From: Brevibacillus panacihumi W25
GTDB taxonomy: Bacteria; Bacillota; Bacilli; Brevibacillales; Brevibacillaceae
NCBI RefSeq assembly: GCF_000503775.1
Contig: NZ_KI629785.1
Span: 310,001-374,000, forward strand
Reading direction: 5' to 3'
Length of the DNA: 64,000 nt
Shown: positions 29,557 to 37,934 of the stretch, one piece after another
Layout of the letters: each line of letters begins with the position of its first letter
Position numbering within the stretch: position 1 is the stretch's first letter
Made by a program: the position numbers and the translations under genes
Notes under the pieces: model-generated
Told to the model about the DNA's origin: nothing
What the model saw: only the letters and a program-made list of their open reading frames with translations
The model's database searches: none

Positions 29557-30363
29557 CTAGAGCACCGTACCCGTGAGCCGTTGCTTTGTCGATGTAGACA
29601 GCAGGCTTGCCTTCTCAATCAGCTCCCGAAACGAATAGGTAAAAAAGTTCGGATCGAGATAGCCATTCACATGACCAACGGCTGCCGATACCTGCATGTG
29701 ACGTATTCCGATCGGTGTTTCCATCTGATTGATATAGGATTGGATTTGATCGTCGGCTGCCATTGAAATGACGACAAACTCGTCACCAGCGTATCTGCTC
29801 ACATAGTCGTGTCTTTCATCCAACATGGAGGCAAGCAAGGCGGAATATTCCCGAATGACATCATCGCCAAATGGATGACCGTATCGTTTGTTGATTTGCC
29901 CGAAATTGTTCAGGTCAATAAATAGCAGGTGGAACTGTTTTTTTTCATATAATAAGCGCTCTCCAATGGTTTGGATATAGGGAGCGCGAAATAATCCCGT
30001 TAACGGATCTCTAAATTCAGCCAATTTAATCATGATGTTCTCTCTTGTTATCCAGCCTGCCAATTCGTCCTCTGCCATAATCAGAGCCTGCTCAACACCG
30101 TGTTCTTCCATCATTCGGCCTGCATCCCATACCGTTTGATCCGAAGATATGCAAATTGGCCCCGGACCCATGGCGTCTGCAACAATTCGATTGGGATGGG
30201 AAGCACAAATATCCCTGGGGGTCAGCATTCCTATTACTTCGCCATGGTCCATAACAAGTAACGAGTTTACCCTGTTTTCGCTCATTCGCTCGGCAGCGTG
30301 GGCGACACTCTTATCCGATGTGATCGTATGGAGAACCGTTACCATCATATCGGAGACCTTCAT
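29557..30363 (-). CDS. CBS-domain diguanylate cyclase-like protein (AGDEF motif)
   Basis: The 268 residues contain a paired CBS domain (about 1-115; VSDMMVTVLHTI, MTPRDICA) and a GGDEF domain (about 122-265) with DLNNFGQINKRYGHPFGDD and the active-site variant RYAGDEFVVIS. AGDEF forms have been active in some characterised cyclases, so c-di-GMP synthesis is plausible but unproven. CBS pairs usually bind adenosine nucleotides. The start overlaps the upstream gene by four bases (ATGA), so the two are probably co-translated. Confidence 0.88.
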   Translation of the reverse strand: MKVSDMMVTVLHTITSDKSVAHAAERMSENRVNSLLVMDHGEVIGMLTPRDICASHPNRIVADAMGPGPICISSDQTVWDAGRMMEEHGVEQALIMAEDELAGWITRENIMIKLAEFRDPLTGLFRAPYIQTIGERLLYEKKQFHLLFIDLNNFGQINKRYGHPFGDDVIREYSALLASMLDERHDYVSRYAGDEFVVISMAADDQIQSYINQMETPIGIRHMQVSAAVGHVNGYLDPNFFTYSFRELIEKASLLSTSTKQRLTGTVL

Positions 30364-30719
30364 GACAACTCCACCTCTCGCTGAACGGTTACCGCAATTT
30401 TCAACTCGGATCGCAAAACCATGGAATCGCTGATCATTCGCTCCGCTTCTTCCGTGATGATGCCCATCAACAATTTCTCATCCAGCATTTGCAGGAGTGA
30501 ATTACGTAGCAAAACTGCCTCGATTTTGGGATGATCCATTTTAATCAAAGTGAATTGCTCCGGTGAGAGGGCCTCTGCCATTCTCCTTACCGCTTCCGGG
30601 CCAATGGGAGCTTTTTTCCCAACTATCAGCAAGTCTTGCATAGGAGGCACTTCAAATTCCGATATTTTAAGGGAGAGGGTTGCTTTCCTCGAGTAAACGT
30701 TTTTATCATTCATATCCAT
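30360..30719 (-). CDS. Unrecognised protein coupled to CBS-GGDEF gene
   Basis: I do not recognise this 119-residue protein. It is soluble and helix-rich with no signal peptide or Cys. The ATG at 30719 has GGAGG five bases upstream; a second ATG follows two codons later. Four-base overlap with the CBS-GGDEF gene suggests a partner or sensor role, which is inference from context only. Confidence 0.7.
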   Translation of the reverse strand: MDMNDKNVYSRKATLSLKISEFEVPPMQDLLIVGKKAPIGPEAVRRMAEALSPEQFTLIKMDHPKIEAVLLRNSLLQMLDEKLLMGIITEEAERMISDSMVLRSELKIAVTVQREVELS

Positions 30720-30740
30720 CCAATCCTCCAACATCGTCAC

Positions 30741-31139
30741 TGCGCTTCTTCATACTCCTGACAGTCATCAGGCTCTCTCAACAAAACTTCCTCGAACTCT
30801 CCTTCCCAATCGTTTCATGAGAAGACGGATTCAAAAGCACCTCGCCTGCATCATTTCACGAGCGGGAAATGCAGAGCCAGACAATATTGAGTATGGGAAG
30901 GAGCCATTTCATTACGCATAGGACTAAAATTCAGTAACATTTTCAGAAAGTAAGTCTCATTAACTAATCGAAATTCGACATTTTGTGTCTTTGTTCCTAC
31001 TTGATTCGCCAAATTTTTGCAATATCCTTTTGAATAAGCACTTTTTTCCTGTAAAAACCAAATATTTTAAAATTTACAGGAAAACACTTCTTCCTTGTAA
31101 GTGTTGTTGCAAATGGAGACCGCATTGTATATAGTGGAT
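30741..31139. other. Non-coding gap with two inverted repeats
   Basis: This 400-bp gap lies between the divergent 119-residue gene and the Rrf2 gene. It holds a perfect 12-bp inverted repeat TTTTCCTGTAAA/TTTACAGGAAAA (31044-31055, 31073-31084), overlapped by a second, AACACTT/AAGTGTT (31083-31089, 31099-31105). Neither has a clear U-tract. No convincing gene was seen in the rest. Confidence 0.5.
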
Positions 31140-31155
31140 ATTATAGGTCTATAAT
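31125..31155 (+). promoter_or_regulatory. Rrf2 gene promoter with palindromic operator
   Basis: A perfect palindrome, ATTATAG-GT-CTATAAT (31140-31155), contains a consensus -10 TATAAT (31150-31155). A weak -35 (TTGTAT, 31125-31130) is 19 bp upstream. Placement over the promoter fits autorepression by the Rrf2 protein encoded 27 bp downstream. Confidence 0.6.
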
Positions 31156-31181
31156 AAGAGGAGTCACTTGGAAAGGAGGGA

Positions 31182-31661
31182 ATGAACATTCAGTTCTCAA
31201 AAAGTACTGATTATGCCCTACATGCCTTACTTCATCTCGCTCACTCAAAGCTTCACCAAAACATTGGAATCAAGGAATTATCCGCTGCGCTTGGCGTTTC
31301 GGAAAGCTATTTGTCGAAAATCATGTCCAAGCTTCGGCAAGATGGTATTGTACGCGCTGTGCCCGGAGTAAACGGAGGGTACGAGCTGGCACGGCCGGCC
31401 GAACAGATTACATTTCTTGAGGTTATCCAAGTGATTGAAGGCAGGCAGCAACTGTTTGAATGCTCGAATTTGAGTTCGCAGCAGCACCGTTTGTTGGCTG
31501 AAGATGGTGCTGGAGAATCTCAACGAAAAAGTGAATGCTTGGTGAAAAGAGTCATGGACGGCGCCGAACAACATCTGTATCAATACCTCCGAGAGCATAC
31601 GATCCAGTCAGTGCTGGACGAGGTTTTCAAGCAAAGCAATCATGCTGTAAACAAGAAGTGA
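31182..31661 (+). CDS. Rrf2 family transcriptional regulator
   Basis: The 159-residue winged-helix protein has the Rrf2 pattern: FSKSTDYALHALLHLA, IGIKELSAALGVSESYLSKI, PGVNGGYELARPAE and ITFLEVIQVIEG. Two Cys remain in the sensing region (about 95 and 121), fewer than the three typical of Fe-S IscR/NsrR, so it may sense redox by thiols as YwnA/CymR-type proteins do. Strong AAGGAGGG precedes the ATG. It is followed by a reductase gene, the likely target. Confidence 0.9.
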   Translation: MNIQFSKSTDYALHALLHLAHSKLHQNIGIKELSAALGVSESYLSKIMSKLRQDGIVRAVPGVNGGYELARPAEQITFLEVIQVIEGRQQLFECSNLSSQQHRLLAEDGAGESQRKSECLVKRVMDGAEQHLYQYLREHTIQSVLDEVFKQSNHAVNKK

Positions 31662-31711
31662 ATCACTTCTTGCACTTGAATTATAGACATTACAGATCTA
31701 TGGAGGTAACG

Positions 31712-32629
31712 ATGAGAGAACAACTTCTCGATGTAGCGATTATTGGTGGAGGACCGGCCGGGCTGAATGCGGCCCTTATGCTTGGGCGGGCGAGAAAAAA
31801 CGTGGTGGTGATTGATGAAGGCCGTCCCCGAAACGCTGTGACTCGTGAGACCCACGGGTTTCTTACACGAGACGGAGTAAGTCCTAGTGAATTTCGACGA
31901 ATTGCGCAGGAAGAGATCAGCGCCTATCCCTCTGTGTCTATCGTGGCGGATACAGCCGTGTCGATCACGGGCACGGATGGCCAGTTTCTCATTACTACTG
32001 CGCAAGGAGAAACCTTTGCCTGCAAAAAGCTGCTGTTCGCCGTTGGAATGAAAGATCAGCCGCTCGATGTTCCTGGGCTGGCGGAGGTCTATGGGAAAAG
32101 CGCCTTCGTCTGCCCGTATTGCGATGGCTGGGAATTACGAGACAAACCGCTTGTCATCATTTCCAAGGGCGCTGGAGTCATGCATTTCGCTCCATTACTC
32201 TCCGGATGGACGAATCGTTTTACCATCTGCACGAACGGCCCCGATGAGCTGACTGAAGCGCAACGTGAGGAACTCCGCCAGCATCGCGTCCCCGTATTGA
32301 ATACGCCGATCCGTTCTATCGACTCAATCGACGGTATGGTACAGCAAGTTGTTCTCGAGGACGGAACGACAATTCCATGTGAGGGGATCTTTTTTAGTCC
32401 GGAGCTGGTTACCGGATCGGACCTGCCGCAATCCATCGGATGCCACATCACGGAAGCAGGAATGGTCGTCGTAGATGACTTTGGGAAAACGAATATACCA
32501 GGGGTCTACAGCGCCGGGGACGCGGCATCGCGACAGTATCAGGCCATTGCGGCAGCCGCTAAGGGAGCATTTACCGCTGCGGCTATAAACAATGAACTAA
32601 ATTTGGAGGCTTGGAGAAGAAACGGATGA
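31712..32629 (+). CDS. Thioredoxin reductase-like FAD/NAD(P)H oxidoreductase
   Basis: The 305-residue flavoprotein has an FAD motif (VAIIGGGPAGLNAALML), the redox motif CPYCDGW (about residue 134), and the C-terminal FAD block GVYSAGDAASRQYQAIAAAA. It resembles stand-alone low-molecular-weight thioredoxin-reductase-like enzymes; the electron acceptor is unknown. The ATG at 31712 has TGGAGG eight bases upstream. Co-direction with the Rrf2 gene 50 bp upstream suggests an operon or shared regulation. Confidence 0.88.
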   Translation: MREQLLDVAIIGGGPAGLNAALMLGRARKNVVVIDEGRPRNAVTRETHGFLTRDGVSPSEFRRIAQEEISAYPSVSIVADTAVSITGTDGQFLITTAQGETFACKKLLFAVGMKDQPLDVPGLAEVYGKSAFVCPYCDGWELRDKPLVIISKGAGVMHFAPLLSGWTNRFTICTNGPDELTEAQREELRQHRVPVLNTPIRSIDSIDGMVQQVVLEDGTTIPCEGIFFSPELVTGSDLPQSIGCHITEAGMVVVDDFGKTNIPGVYSAGDAASRQYQAIAAAAKGAFTAAAINNELNLEAWRRNG

Positions 32630-32840
32630 GGATTATTGCTCTAAAGCAAGGTTGAAAGCAGATCATTCTGTTTCTGGATTGACCCGCAATGCTCCCCCTC
32701 GATGGTGATCATGGATTGCGGTGAAGCAGCCGGTGAGCAACTCTGCCAGCAGCATTCGCCTAAAGAACAGGCGTTACAGCGCGCCTGCTACCATGATCAC
32801 CGCCAGGGCATTGCTTACATGAACCGGCTATAATCCGTTA
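32630..32840. other. Non-coding gap with long inverted repeat
   Basis: Arms GGTGATCATGG (32704-32714) and CCATGATCACC (32791-32801) flank 76 bp of GC-rich sequence. On the minus strand a short run reads like the hydrophobic C-terminus of a membrane protein before a stop (ending VIMVAGAL). It may be a gene remnant; no intact gene is present. Confidence 0.4.
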
Positions 32841-33404
32841 TCATTCTATTTTTTGATAACACAATCCGACTACCCCGTTCTCGTATGTTTTGGTGCGACA
32901 TAAACGAAGGGATTGTTGTTTTTCAGCCAAAGCAAACAATCGTTGACCTTGGGAAACGATCACAGGATGCACAAGCAGCCACAACTCATCGAAAAGATCA
33001 TTTTGGATAAAAGATTGCCATGTATGTACTCCGCTTTCGACTGAAATTTGATTCACTTGTTTTTTTAGTGCTTCCAGTTCTCGGGCAAATGACTGAGCGT
33101 CTGTGACGACGATTTGCTGTGAATTTCTCCAGATCAAGTCCACTTCGGAACGGGAAATCACCACTTTGGGGATTTCATTGATTCTCACAGCGATAGCTCG
33201 TTCAAGGGAATTGGAAGAATTCTCCGCCTGCTGCCAATGCTGCGCTAGGGAAGCGTATGAGTTCCTTCCCACGATTATCGTATCCACTGAATTGTAGTAT
33301 TCCAAGTAATCTTCGAAAATCTCTTCGCTTAATGTCATCCACCGATCTTCTCCCGAAACAACTCCATCCAGCGACATTTGCATGGTTAAAATGATATTGC
33401 CCAT
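32841..33404 (-). CDS. Dihydrofolate reductase-like (RibD C-terminal) family protein
   Basis: This 187-residue protein has the RibD-C/DHFR-like fold marks: ILTMQMSLDGVVSGEDRW, DTIIVGRNSYASLAQHW, and the C-terminal ELWLLVHPVIVSQGQRLF. Many such proteins are NADPH-binding reductases of unknown substrate. It is divergent from the HxlR regulator at 33518, which probably controls it. Confidence 0.88.
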   Translation of the reverse strand: MGNIILTMQMSLDGVVSGEDRWMTLSEEIFEDYLEYYNSVDTIIVGRNSYASLAQHWQQAENSSNSLERAIAVRINEIPKVVISRSEVDLIWRNSQQIVVTDAQSFARELEALKKQVNQISVESGVHTWQSFIQNDLFDELWLLVHPVIVSQGQRLFALAEKQQSLRLCRTKTYENGVVGLCYQKIE

Positions 33405-33517
33405 CAGTAGACCTCCATGTACGTTTTTTGGACGAAAGTACCAATTTAACTTTTATCATGATAGTAATATAATACAATTCACTTTGATGATCAAACATAA
33501 AATGGTATAGTAGAATC

Positions 33518-33976
33518 ATGAAAAGAGAAGAAAACAAATCAGACTGCCCGATCAATTTCACAGTAGAAATTTTCGGAGACACATGGTCTTTGCTGATCAT
33601 TCGTGACATGATAGCGCTCGGCAAAAAAACGTTCAGCGAATTTCTGGAATTGGAGGAGCGGATCGGTCCGAGTGTATTGACAGATCGTCTAGCTCATTTA
33701 GAGGCAAAGGGAGTCATCACGAAAAAACAGAGTGAAACCGATAAACGAAAATTTATCTACTCGATTACGGAGAAAGGCTTGGATCTGATTCCGATTGTGT
33801 ACGAGATGGCTCTATGGGGCTCGAAGCATAGCCCGAATCCGGTAGCTCCAGACGCTTGGTTCAAGGCGATGAAGCATGACAAGGAGCAAGTGCTGAGATT
33901 ATATCGTGAAGCCGTCGCTTCCGGCAGTTCCTTTATGAATGGGCCGAACAGCGTTGTGAAAAAATTGAATTTGTAA
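33518..33976 (+). CDS. HxlR family transcriptional regulator
   Basis: This 152-residue winged-helix protein has a Cys before the helix-turn-helix (KSDCPINFTVEIFGDTWSLL, Cys10), then LIIRDMIALGKKTFSEFL, IGPSVLTDRLAHLEAKGVI, and the wing DKRKFIYSITEKGLDLIP. HxlR proteins respond to reactive aldehydes or redox signals and usually regulate a divergent gene, here the DHFR-like reductase. Confidence 0.9.
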   Translation: MKREENKSDCPINFTVEIFGDTWSLLIIRDMIALGKKTFSEFLELEERIGPSVLTDRLAHLEAKGVITKKQSETDKRKFIYSITEKGLDLIPIVYEMALWGSKHSPNPVAPDAWFKAMKHDKEQVLRLYREAVASGSSFMNGPNSVVKKLNL

Positions 33977-33984
33977 GTAGAGAA

Positions 33985-34019
33985 AACCCGTCAATTTTGA
34001 TTCATTGACGGGTTTTTTT
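33985..34019 (+). terminator. Terminator after HxlR gene
   Basis: AACCCGTCAAT/ATTGACGGGTT arms (11 bp, perfect) are followed by a run of T. It separates the plus-strand regulator from the converging membrane-protein gene. Confidence 0.9.
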
Positions 34020-34022
34020 ATG

Positions 34023-34460
34023 CTATGAAAACTTCTGATGAAATCGCCACACCAGCCATAGAAACAAGCTGTACCCGAAGAATGAATAAATATGCCGCCA
34101 TTCACTGCTGTGGACAAACCACCCCAAGCTTTCCGAAACTTGTTCGGTGTAAGCGGCAATGATTCCAAGGATGGCAAGCCACCTCTGCCATGTATGCAAG
34201 CGCTGGAACAAGGAGAGACAGATTGCAGTGAGAAACGGCAGGACAAGCAATGTGAAGAGGATATGAATGTCAAAAACACCGGGGAAAAGCCGTACAGGAA
34301 ACGAGTACAGCTGCTTTTTTACCAGAATGAGATCCAGATAGGTTCCCAGCCAGGATGCGAAAATCATCGACGGCAGATATGATTTCCGTCTAGTCTTGCC
34401 GGATCGCGCTTTGTGCCATGACCGCAAGTTCGATTTTCTCCAGTGTTTTACAGTAATCAT
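34023..34460 (-). CDS. CBO0543 family membrane protein
   Basis: The 145-residue protein has four or so hydrophobic segments and the family features YSFPVRLFPGVFDIHILF and an ending rich in aromatic residues. CBO0543 members are common in spore formers and have no known function. The ATG at 34460 has GGGGAG seven bases upstream but lies inside the end of the DUF2515 gene (71-bp overlap). An alternative start at 34367 lacks a ribosome-binding site. It is probably co-transcribed with the DUF2515 gene. Confidence 0.7.
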   Translation of the reverse strand: MITVKHWRKSNLRSWHKARSGKTRRKSYLPSMIFASWLGTYLDLILVKKQLYSFPVRLFPGVFDIHILFTLLVLPFLTAICLSLFQRLHTWQRWLAILGIIAAYTEQVSESLGWFVHSSEWRHIYSFFGYSLFLWLVWRFHQKFS

Positions 34461-35531
34461 CCATGATCTCCCCGTCTATGTTTTCTTCAACATGGAAGAA
34501 GTACGTGATGGCTTTCCAATCCTCACACCAATCCCCGGCTTCTGCCTCAGGATGATCCACATCCTTCCATGCATGCTGCAGGGGTGGGCTGAAAAGGCGG
34601 CTTGTTCCCGGCTTCAACCGACCGTTTACTGTTCGCTTTCTGTATAAGACACCGGGCATAGTCTCCTTTACGTCGTTGAACAAATGTGGCCAGTAATCTT
34701 TGCGGGAGCCGGTATGCGGATGCTCCGCCGCCCATTTCACTGCTTCTCTCAGAATGGCGGTTCGGTCAAAAAGCAGTGTGTATAGCTGCTTTCCCAATCG
34801 GATTCGTTCATATAGCGAAGCAAAATGCTGTATTGTGTGCCCGACCAGAGTAAGCTCCCTATCCCCTCTCGATAACAAGGAAAGAGAATCTGATTTAAGC
34901 GCAATACGTCCTGTAGTTTGAACTCAAGCGTTTGCAGGACTGTTTTTTGATAATACGGATTCTTGATGATCCTTTCTTCCAAATAGCTTTGCTCGTTAAT
35001 GATAAGTCCCATCGCTAAAAGATAGCGGTCACCAGTCAACCAGAAGTGATTCCAGATGACCTCCATAAAGACGGATACATGAAAGAAAGGCAGTAGATGA
35101 AACAGGTTCATCTCCCTTTTCAGACTTTCCTCGTACAGCAAAAATTGCGGGTAGACGTCTTGAAAAATAAGCCAATTGCCGCGTTCCAAAAACTGAAAAA
35201 AATCGTTCTGTTCCGTGTTGGAGAGCAGCCGGGAAAGAAGCTCTCCTTTTAGGTCGGTCATATTCCAGCCGCCGTTTCTCGATACCATGTGTCCCAAAAA
35301 GGCCCAATGGATCTCCGGATGGCTTCGATAATATTCGTAGTACGCCGTTGTTCGCGTCACATTGTTTTTGTTGCGTTGCCGCGTACATTCCTTGATTTGT
35401 TGAATAAGTTGTTGATCACTTTGTGGCAATTCTGATTGATCTACAGCTCGTTTCGCTCGAAGTCTCACCTTTTTATTTAATTCTCTGCCAATCTTGAATT
35501 GCACGCCCAACTGTTTGAGCGGGTTACCCAT
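34390..35531 (-). pseudogene. DUF2515 (YppC-like) gene with one-base frameshift
   Basis: The frame from ATG 35531 (AGGAGAGGG upstream) carries the N-terminal two thirds of a DUF2515 protein (RTTAYYEYYRSHPEIHWAFL, SRNGGWNMTDLKG). After about 220 codons the match jumps to another frame (LVGHTIQHFASLYERIRLGK), which continues to 34390. Adding one G to the GGGG run at 34863-34866 (minus strand) would join both into one 380-residue protein. The gene is either a recent pseudogene or carries a sequencing error. DUF2515 function is unknown. Confidence 0.8.
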
Positions 35532-35622
35532 GCCTACCCTCTCCTATCCAGAACCGTTTGTGCGCATATGCATAACGTGGATATAGGCAGATATCCTGGG
35601 ATGAAGAAAGGTATGGCGAAAC

Positions 35623-37488
35623 ATGAAAGAAAGAGTGGAATCGGAAATAAACCGGATCGTTCATCTTTTGCAAGGCAACCAATCGCCAGACGGAGCTTGG
35701 CGTTTTTGTCTAGAGAGCGGGCCGCTGACTGATGCGTATATGATTATTCTATTGCGAAGCTTGCATATCGATGACGAGGAGTTTATCAGCGGTTTGGCGC
35801 AACGAATCGCCGCGCTGCAGATGGAGAACGGAATGTGGAAGCTGTTTCATGATGAAGAGGAAGGGATTCTTTCCGCAACCGTCGAAGCGTACTACGCCCT
35901 CCTCTACGCAGGACATAGCAAAAGAGACGAAGAACACATGCAGGCGGCCAGACAGCAGATCTTGGCCAAAGGCGGACTCTCGCAAACCAGCATGCTGACC
36001 AAGCTGCTGCTATCCTTGACTGGCCAAATTCCTTGGGATGCGCATGTTCCGATTCCCATTGAAGCCATGCTCCTCCCACGCTGGTCCCCTCTTCATTTCT
36101 TCGATTTTGTCGGGTACGCGCGAGTCCATATCGCTCCCATCCTGATCTTGACAGACCGCAAGTTGGTCATCCAGACGGGGAGAACCCCCGACATCTCTGA
36201 GCTGCGCATCCCCAGAACGGCTGATCACCACTCGTTCGCAGCGCGTTACTTCCAGAAACGAATCGAAGATGTCATCAGGTTTCTACCCTATACGGCGCAG
36301 ATCCACCAAGAGGCGCTGAATCAAGCAAAACATTTCATGCTGAAACGGCTCGAAGCGGATGGCACCTTATACAGTTACCTGACTTCCACCGTTCTCATGA
36401 TCTTCGCTTTGCTGGCACTTGGCTATCCAAAAAGTCATCCCATTATCACGCGTGCTGTTGCAGGCCTAAAAGCGATGGCTTGTCACAGAAACGGACAGAT
36501 TCATATGCAGGATGCCACTTCGACAGTTTGGGATACTGCCTTGCTGACCCATGCTCTCCAAGTATCCGGAGTCTCTGCCTCCCATCCGATGGTACAAAAA
36601 GCAGGCAGATATTTGCTATCCCGGCAACATGACAAATATGGCGATTGGGTGCTGCATAACCCTGCAGCCATTCCAGGAGGATGGGGGTTCTCTGATAGCA
36701 ATACGATCAATCCTGACATCGATGACACAACAGCTGCTTTGCGGGCGATCAGCCCGATGCAAAAAACGGGTATGGCCTACCAGCGAGCGTGGCAACGGGG
36801 CCTGAACTGGCTGTTGTCCATGCAAAATGACGACGGTGGTTGGCCCGCTTTTGAAAAAAACACAAACAAACAAATCTTGTCGTGGCTTCCGATCGAAGGG
36901 GCAGACGCAGTCAGCACGGACCCATCCACAACCGATCTGACGGGCAGGACCTTGTTGGAGTTTTTGGGAAACCACGCTGGATTGAACGTGCGTAATCGGA
37001 ACATGCAAAAAGCAGTAAGCTGGCTTTTGCGAAATCAAGAAGAAAACGGCTCCTGGTACGGTCGTTGGGGCATTTGCTATATTTACGGGACGTGGTCGGC
37101 AGTTACCGGGATGATAGCGGTTGGTATACCAAAGGAACATCCCGCGATACAAAAAGCAGTACAGTGGTTATTGCGTATCCAAAATCACGACGGGGGTTGG
37201 GGAGAATCCTGTAACAGCGATATTGTCAAATCCTATGTTCCTTTAAGGGCAAGTACGCCTTCGCAAACTGCCTGGGCAGTCGATACCCTCATCGCCGCTT
37301 CTTCAACACCGACATCGCCGATGATGCGTGGTATACAATTTTTACTGGGGAATGACGCGGAATCGGACTGGACTCTTTCATATCCGACAGGTGCGGCGCT
37401 GCCCGGCGACTTTTACTTCCATTACCACAGTTACCGATACATTTGGCCCTTGATTGCGCTCGGACATTTTCAAAAGAAGTATGGGTAA
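35623..37488 (+). CDS. shc: Squalene-hopene/sporulenol cyclase family terpene cyclase
   Basis: This 621-residue prenyltransferase-fold cyclase has the proton-donor motif NPDIDDTTAAL (about residue 367), several QW repeats (QNDDGGWPAF, NQEENGSWYGRWG, QNHDGGWGESC) and the GRWGICYIYGTW block. It resembles the B. subtilis tetraprenyl-beta-curcumene cyclase (sporulenol synthase) throughout, including length, so a C35 spore terpene is as likely a product as hopene. No squalene-synthase gene lies nearby. It is divergent from the DUF2515 gene. Confidence 0.92.
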   Translation: MKERVESEINRIVHLLQGNQSPDGAWRFCLESGPLTDAYMIILLRSLHIDDEEFISGLAQRIAALQMENGMWKLFHDEEEGILSATVEAYYALLYAGHSKRDEEHMQAARQQILAKGGLSQTSMLTKLLLSLTGQIPWDAHVPIPIEAMLLPRWSPLHFFDFVGYARVHIAPILILTDRKLVIQTGRTPDISELRIPRTADHHSFAARYFQKRIEDVIRFLPYTAQIHQEALNQAKHFMLKRLEADGTLYSYLTSTVLMIFALLALGYPKSHPIITRAVAGLKAMACHRNGQIHMQDATSTVWDTALLTHALQVSGVSASHPMVQKAGRYLLSRQHDKYGDWVLHNPAAIPGGWGFSDSNTINPDIDDTTAALRAISPMQKTGMAYQRAWQRGLNWLLSMQNDDGGWPAFEKNTNKQILSWLPIEGADAVSTDPSTTDLTGRTLLEFLGNHAGLNVRNRNMQKAVSWLLRNQEENGSWYGRWGICYIYGTWSAVTGMIAVGIPKEHPAIQKAVQWLLRIQNHDGGWGESCNSDIVKSYVPLRASTPSQTAWAVDTLIAASSTPTSPMMRGIQFLLGNDAESDWTLSYPTGAALPGDFYFHYHSYRYIWPLIALGHFQKKYG

Positions 37489-37569
37489 GCTTGCGCATTT
37501 TGCCATTTTGAGAGATGTCTTATTCATATGTTGAGGCTTTGGCGGTAATTCAAATAAGGAGTGGTACTT

Positions 37570-37881
37570 ATGCCTGATGCACCAGTATCGACGATTCATG
37601 TCCATGTCATGAAGACATTTTCGATTTCTCTTGCATCCAACCCCTCGACAGGCTATCAGTGGATGTTGTCAAATCCACCTGATCCACGCTTCCTTTCCCT
37701 GCTGGAGACTACTTATCTGCCGCCTTCTGCCCCCACTACAAGGGTGGGGCAAAGCGGCAGACAAATCTGGAAATTTCAGGCGCTGAAGCAAGGAGTGACC
37801 ACCCTCTCTTTTAAATATTGTCGCCCTTGGGACGAAAGTGACTGCGCTCAATTTCATTTTTACCTGATTGCGATTCGATAG
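37570..37881 (+). CDS. Chagasin-type (I42) cysteine peptidase inhibitor
   Basis: The 103-residue protein has the three inhibitor loops of family I42: SNPSTGYQW (loop 1), a Gly/Ser turn near VGQSGRQ followed by IWKFQAL (loop 2) and YCRPWDE (loop 3). No signal peptide is visible, so it may act in the cytoplasm or spore. The ATG at 37570 has AAGGAG eight bases upstream. It lies 81 bp after the cyclase and on the same strand; a shared transcript is possible. Confidence 0.82.
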   Translation: MPDAPVSTIHVHVMKTFSISLASNPSTGYQWMLSNPPDPRFLSLLETTYLPPSAPTTRVGQSGRQIWKFQALKQGVTTLSFKYCRPWDESDCAQFHFYLIAIR

Positions 37882-37934
37882 GTCCCAACATGCGAAAAGC
37901 ATTGGTTAACCTCGATTCGCCTCGATGAGCAGAC

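Noticed and set aside
30765..30840. Acidic 24-codon stretch upstream of the CBS-GGDEF partner gene
   Set aside because: Protein-like composition but no start codon after the preceding stop; too little to call.
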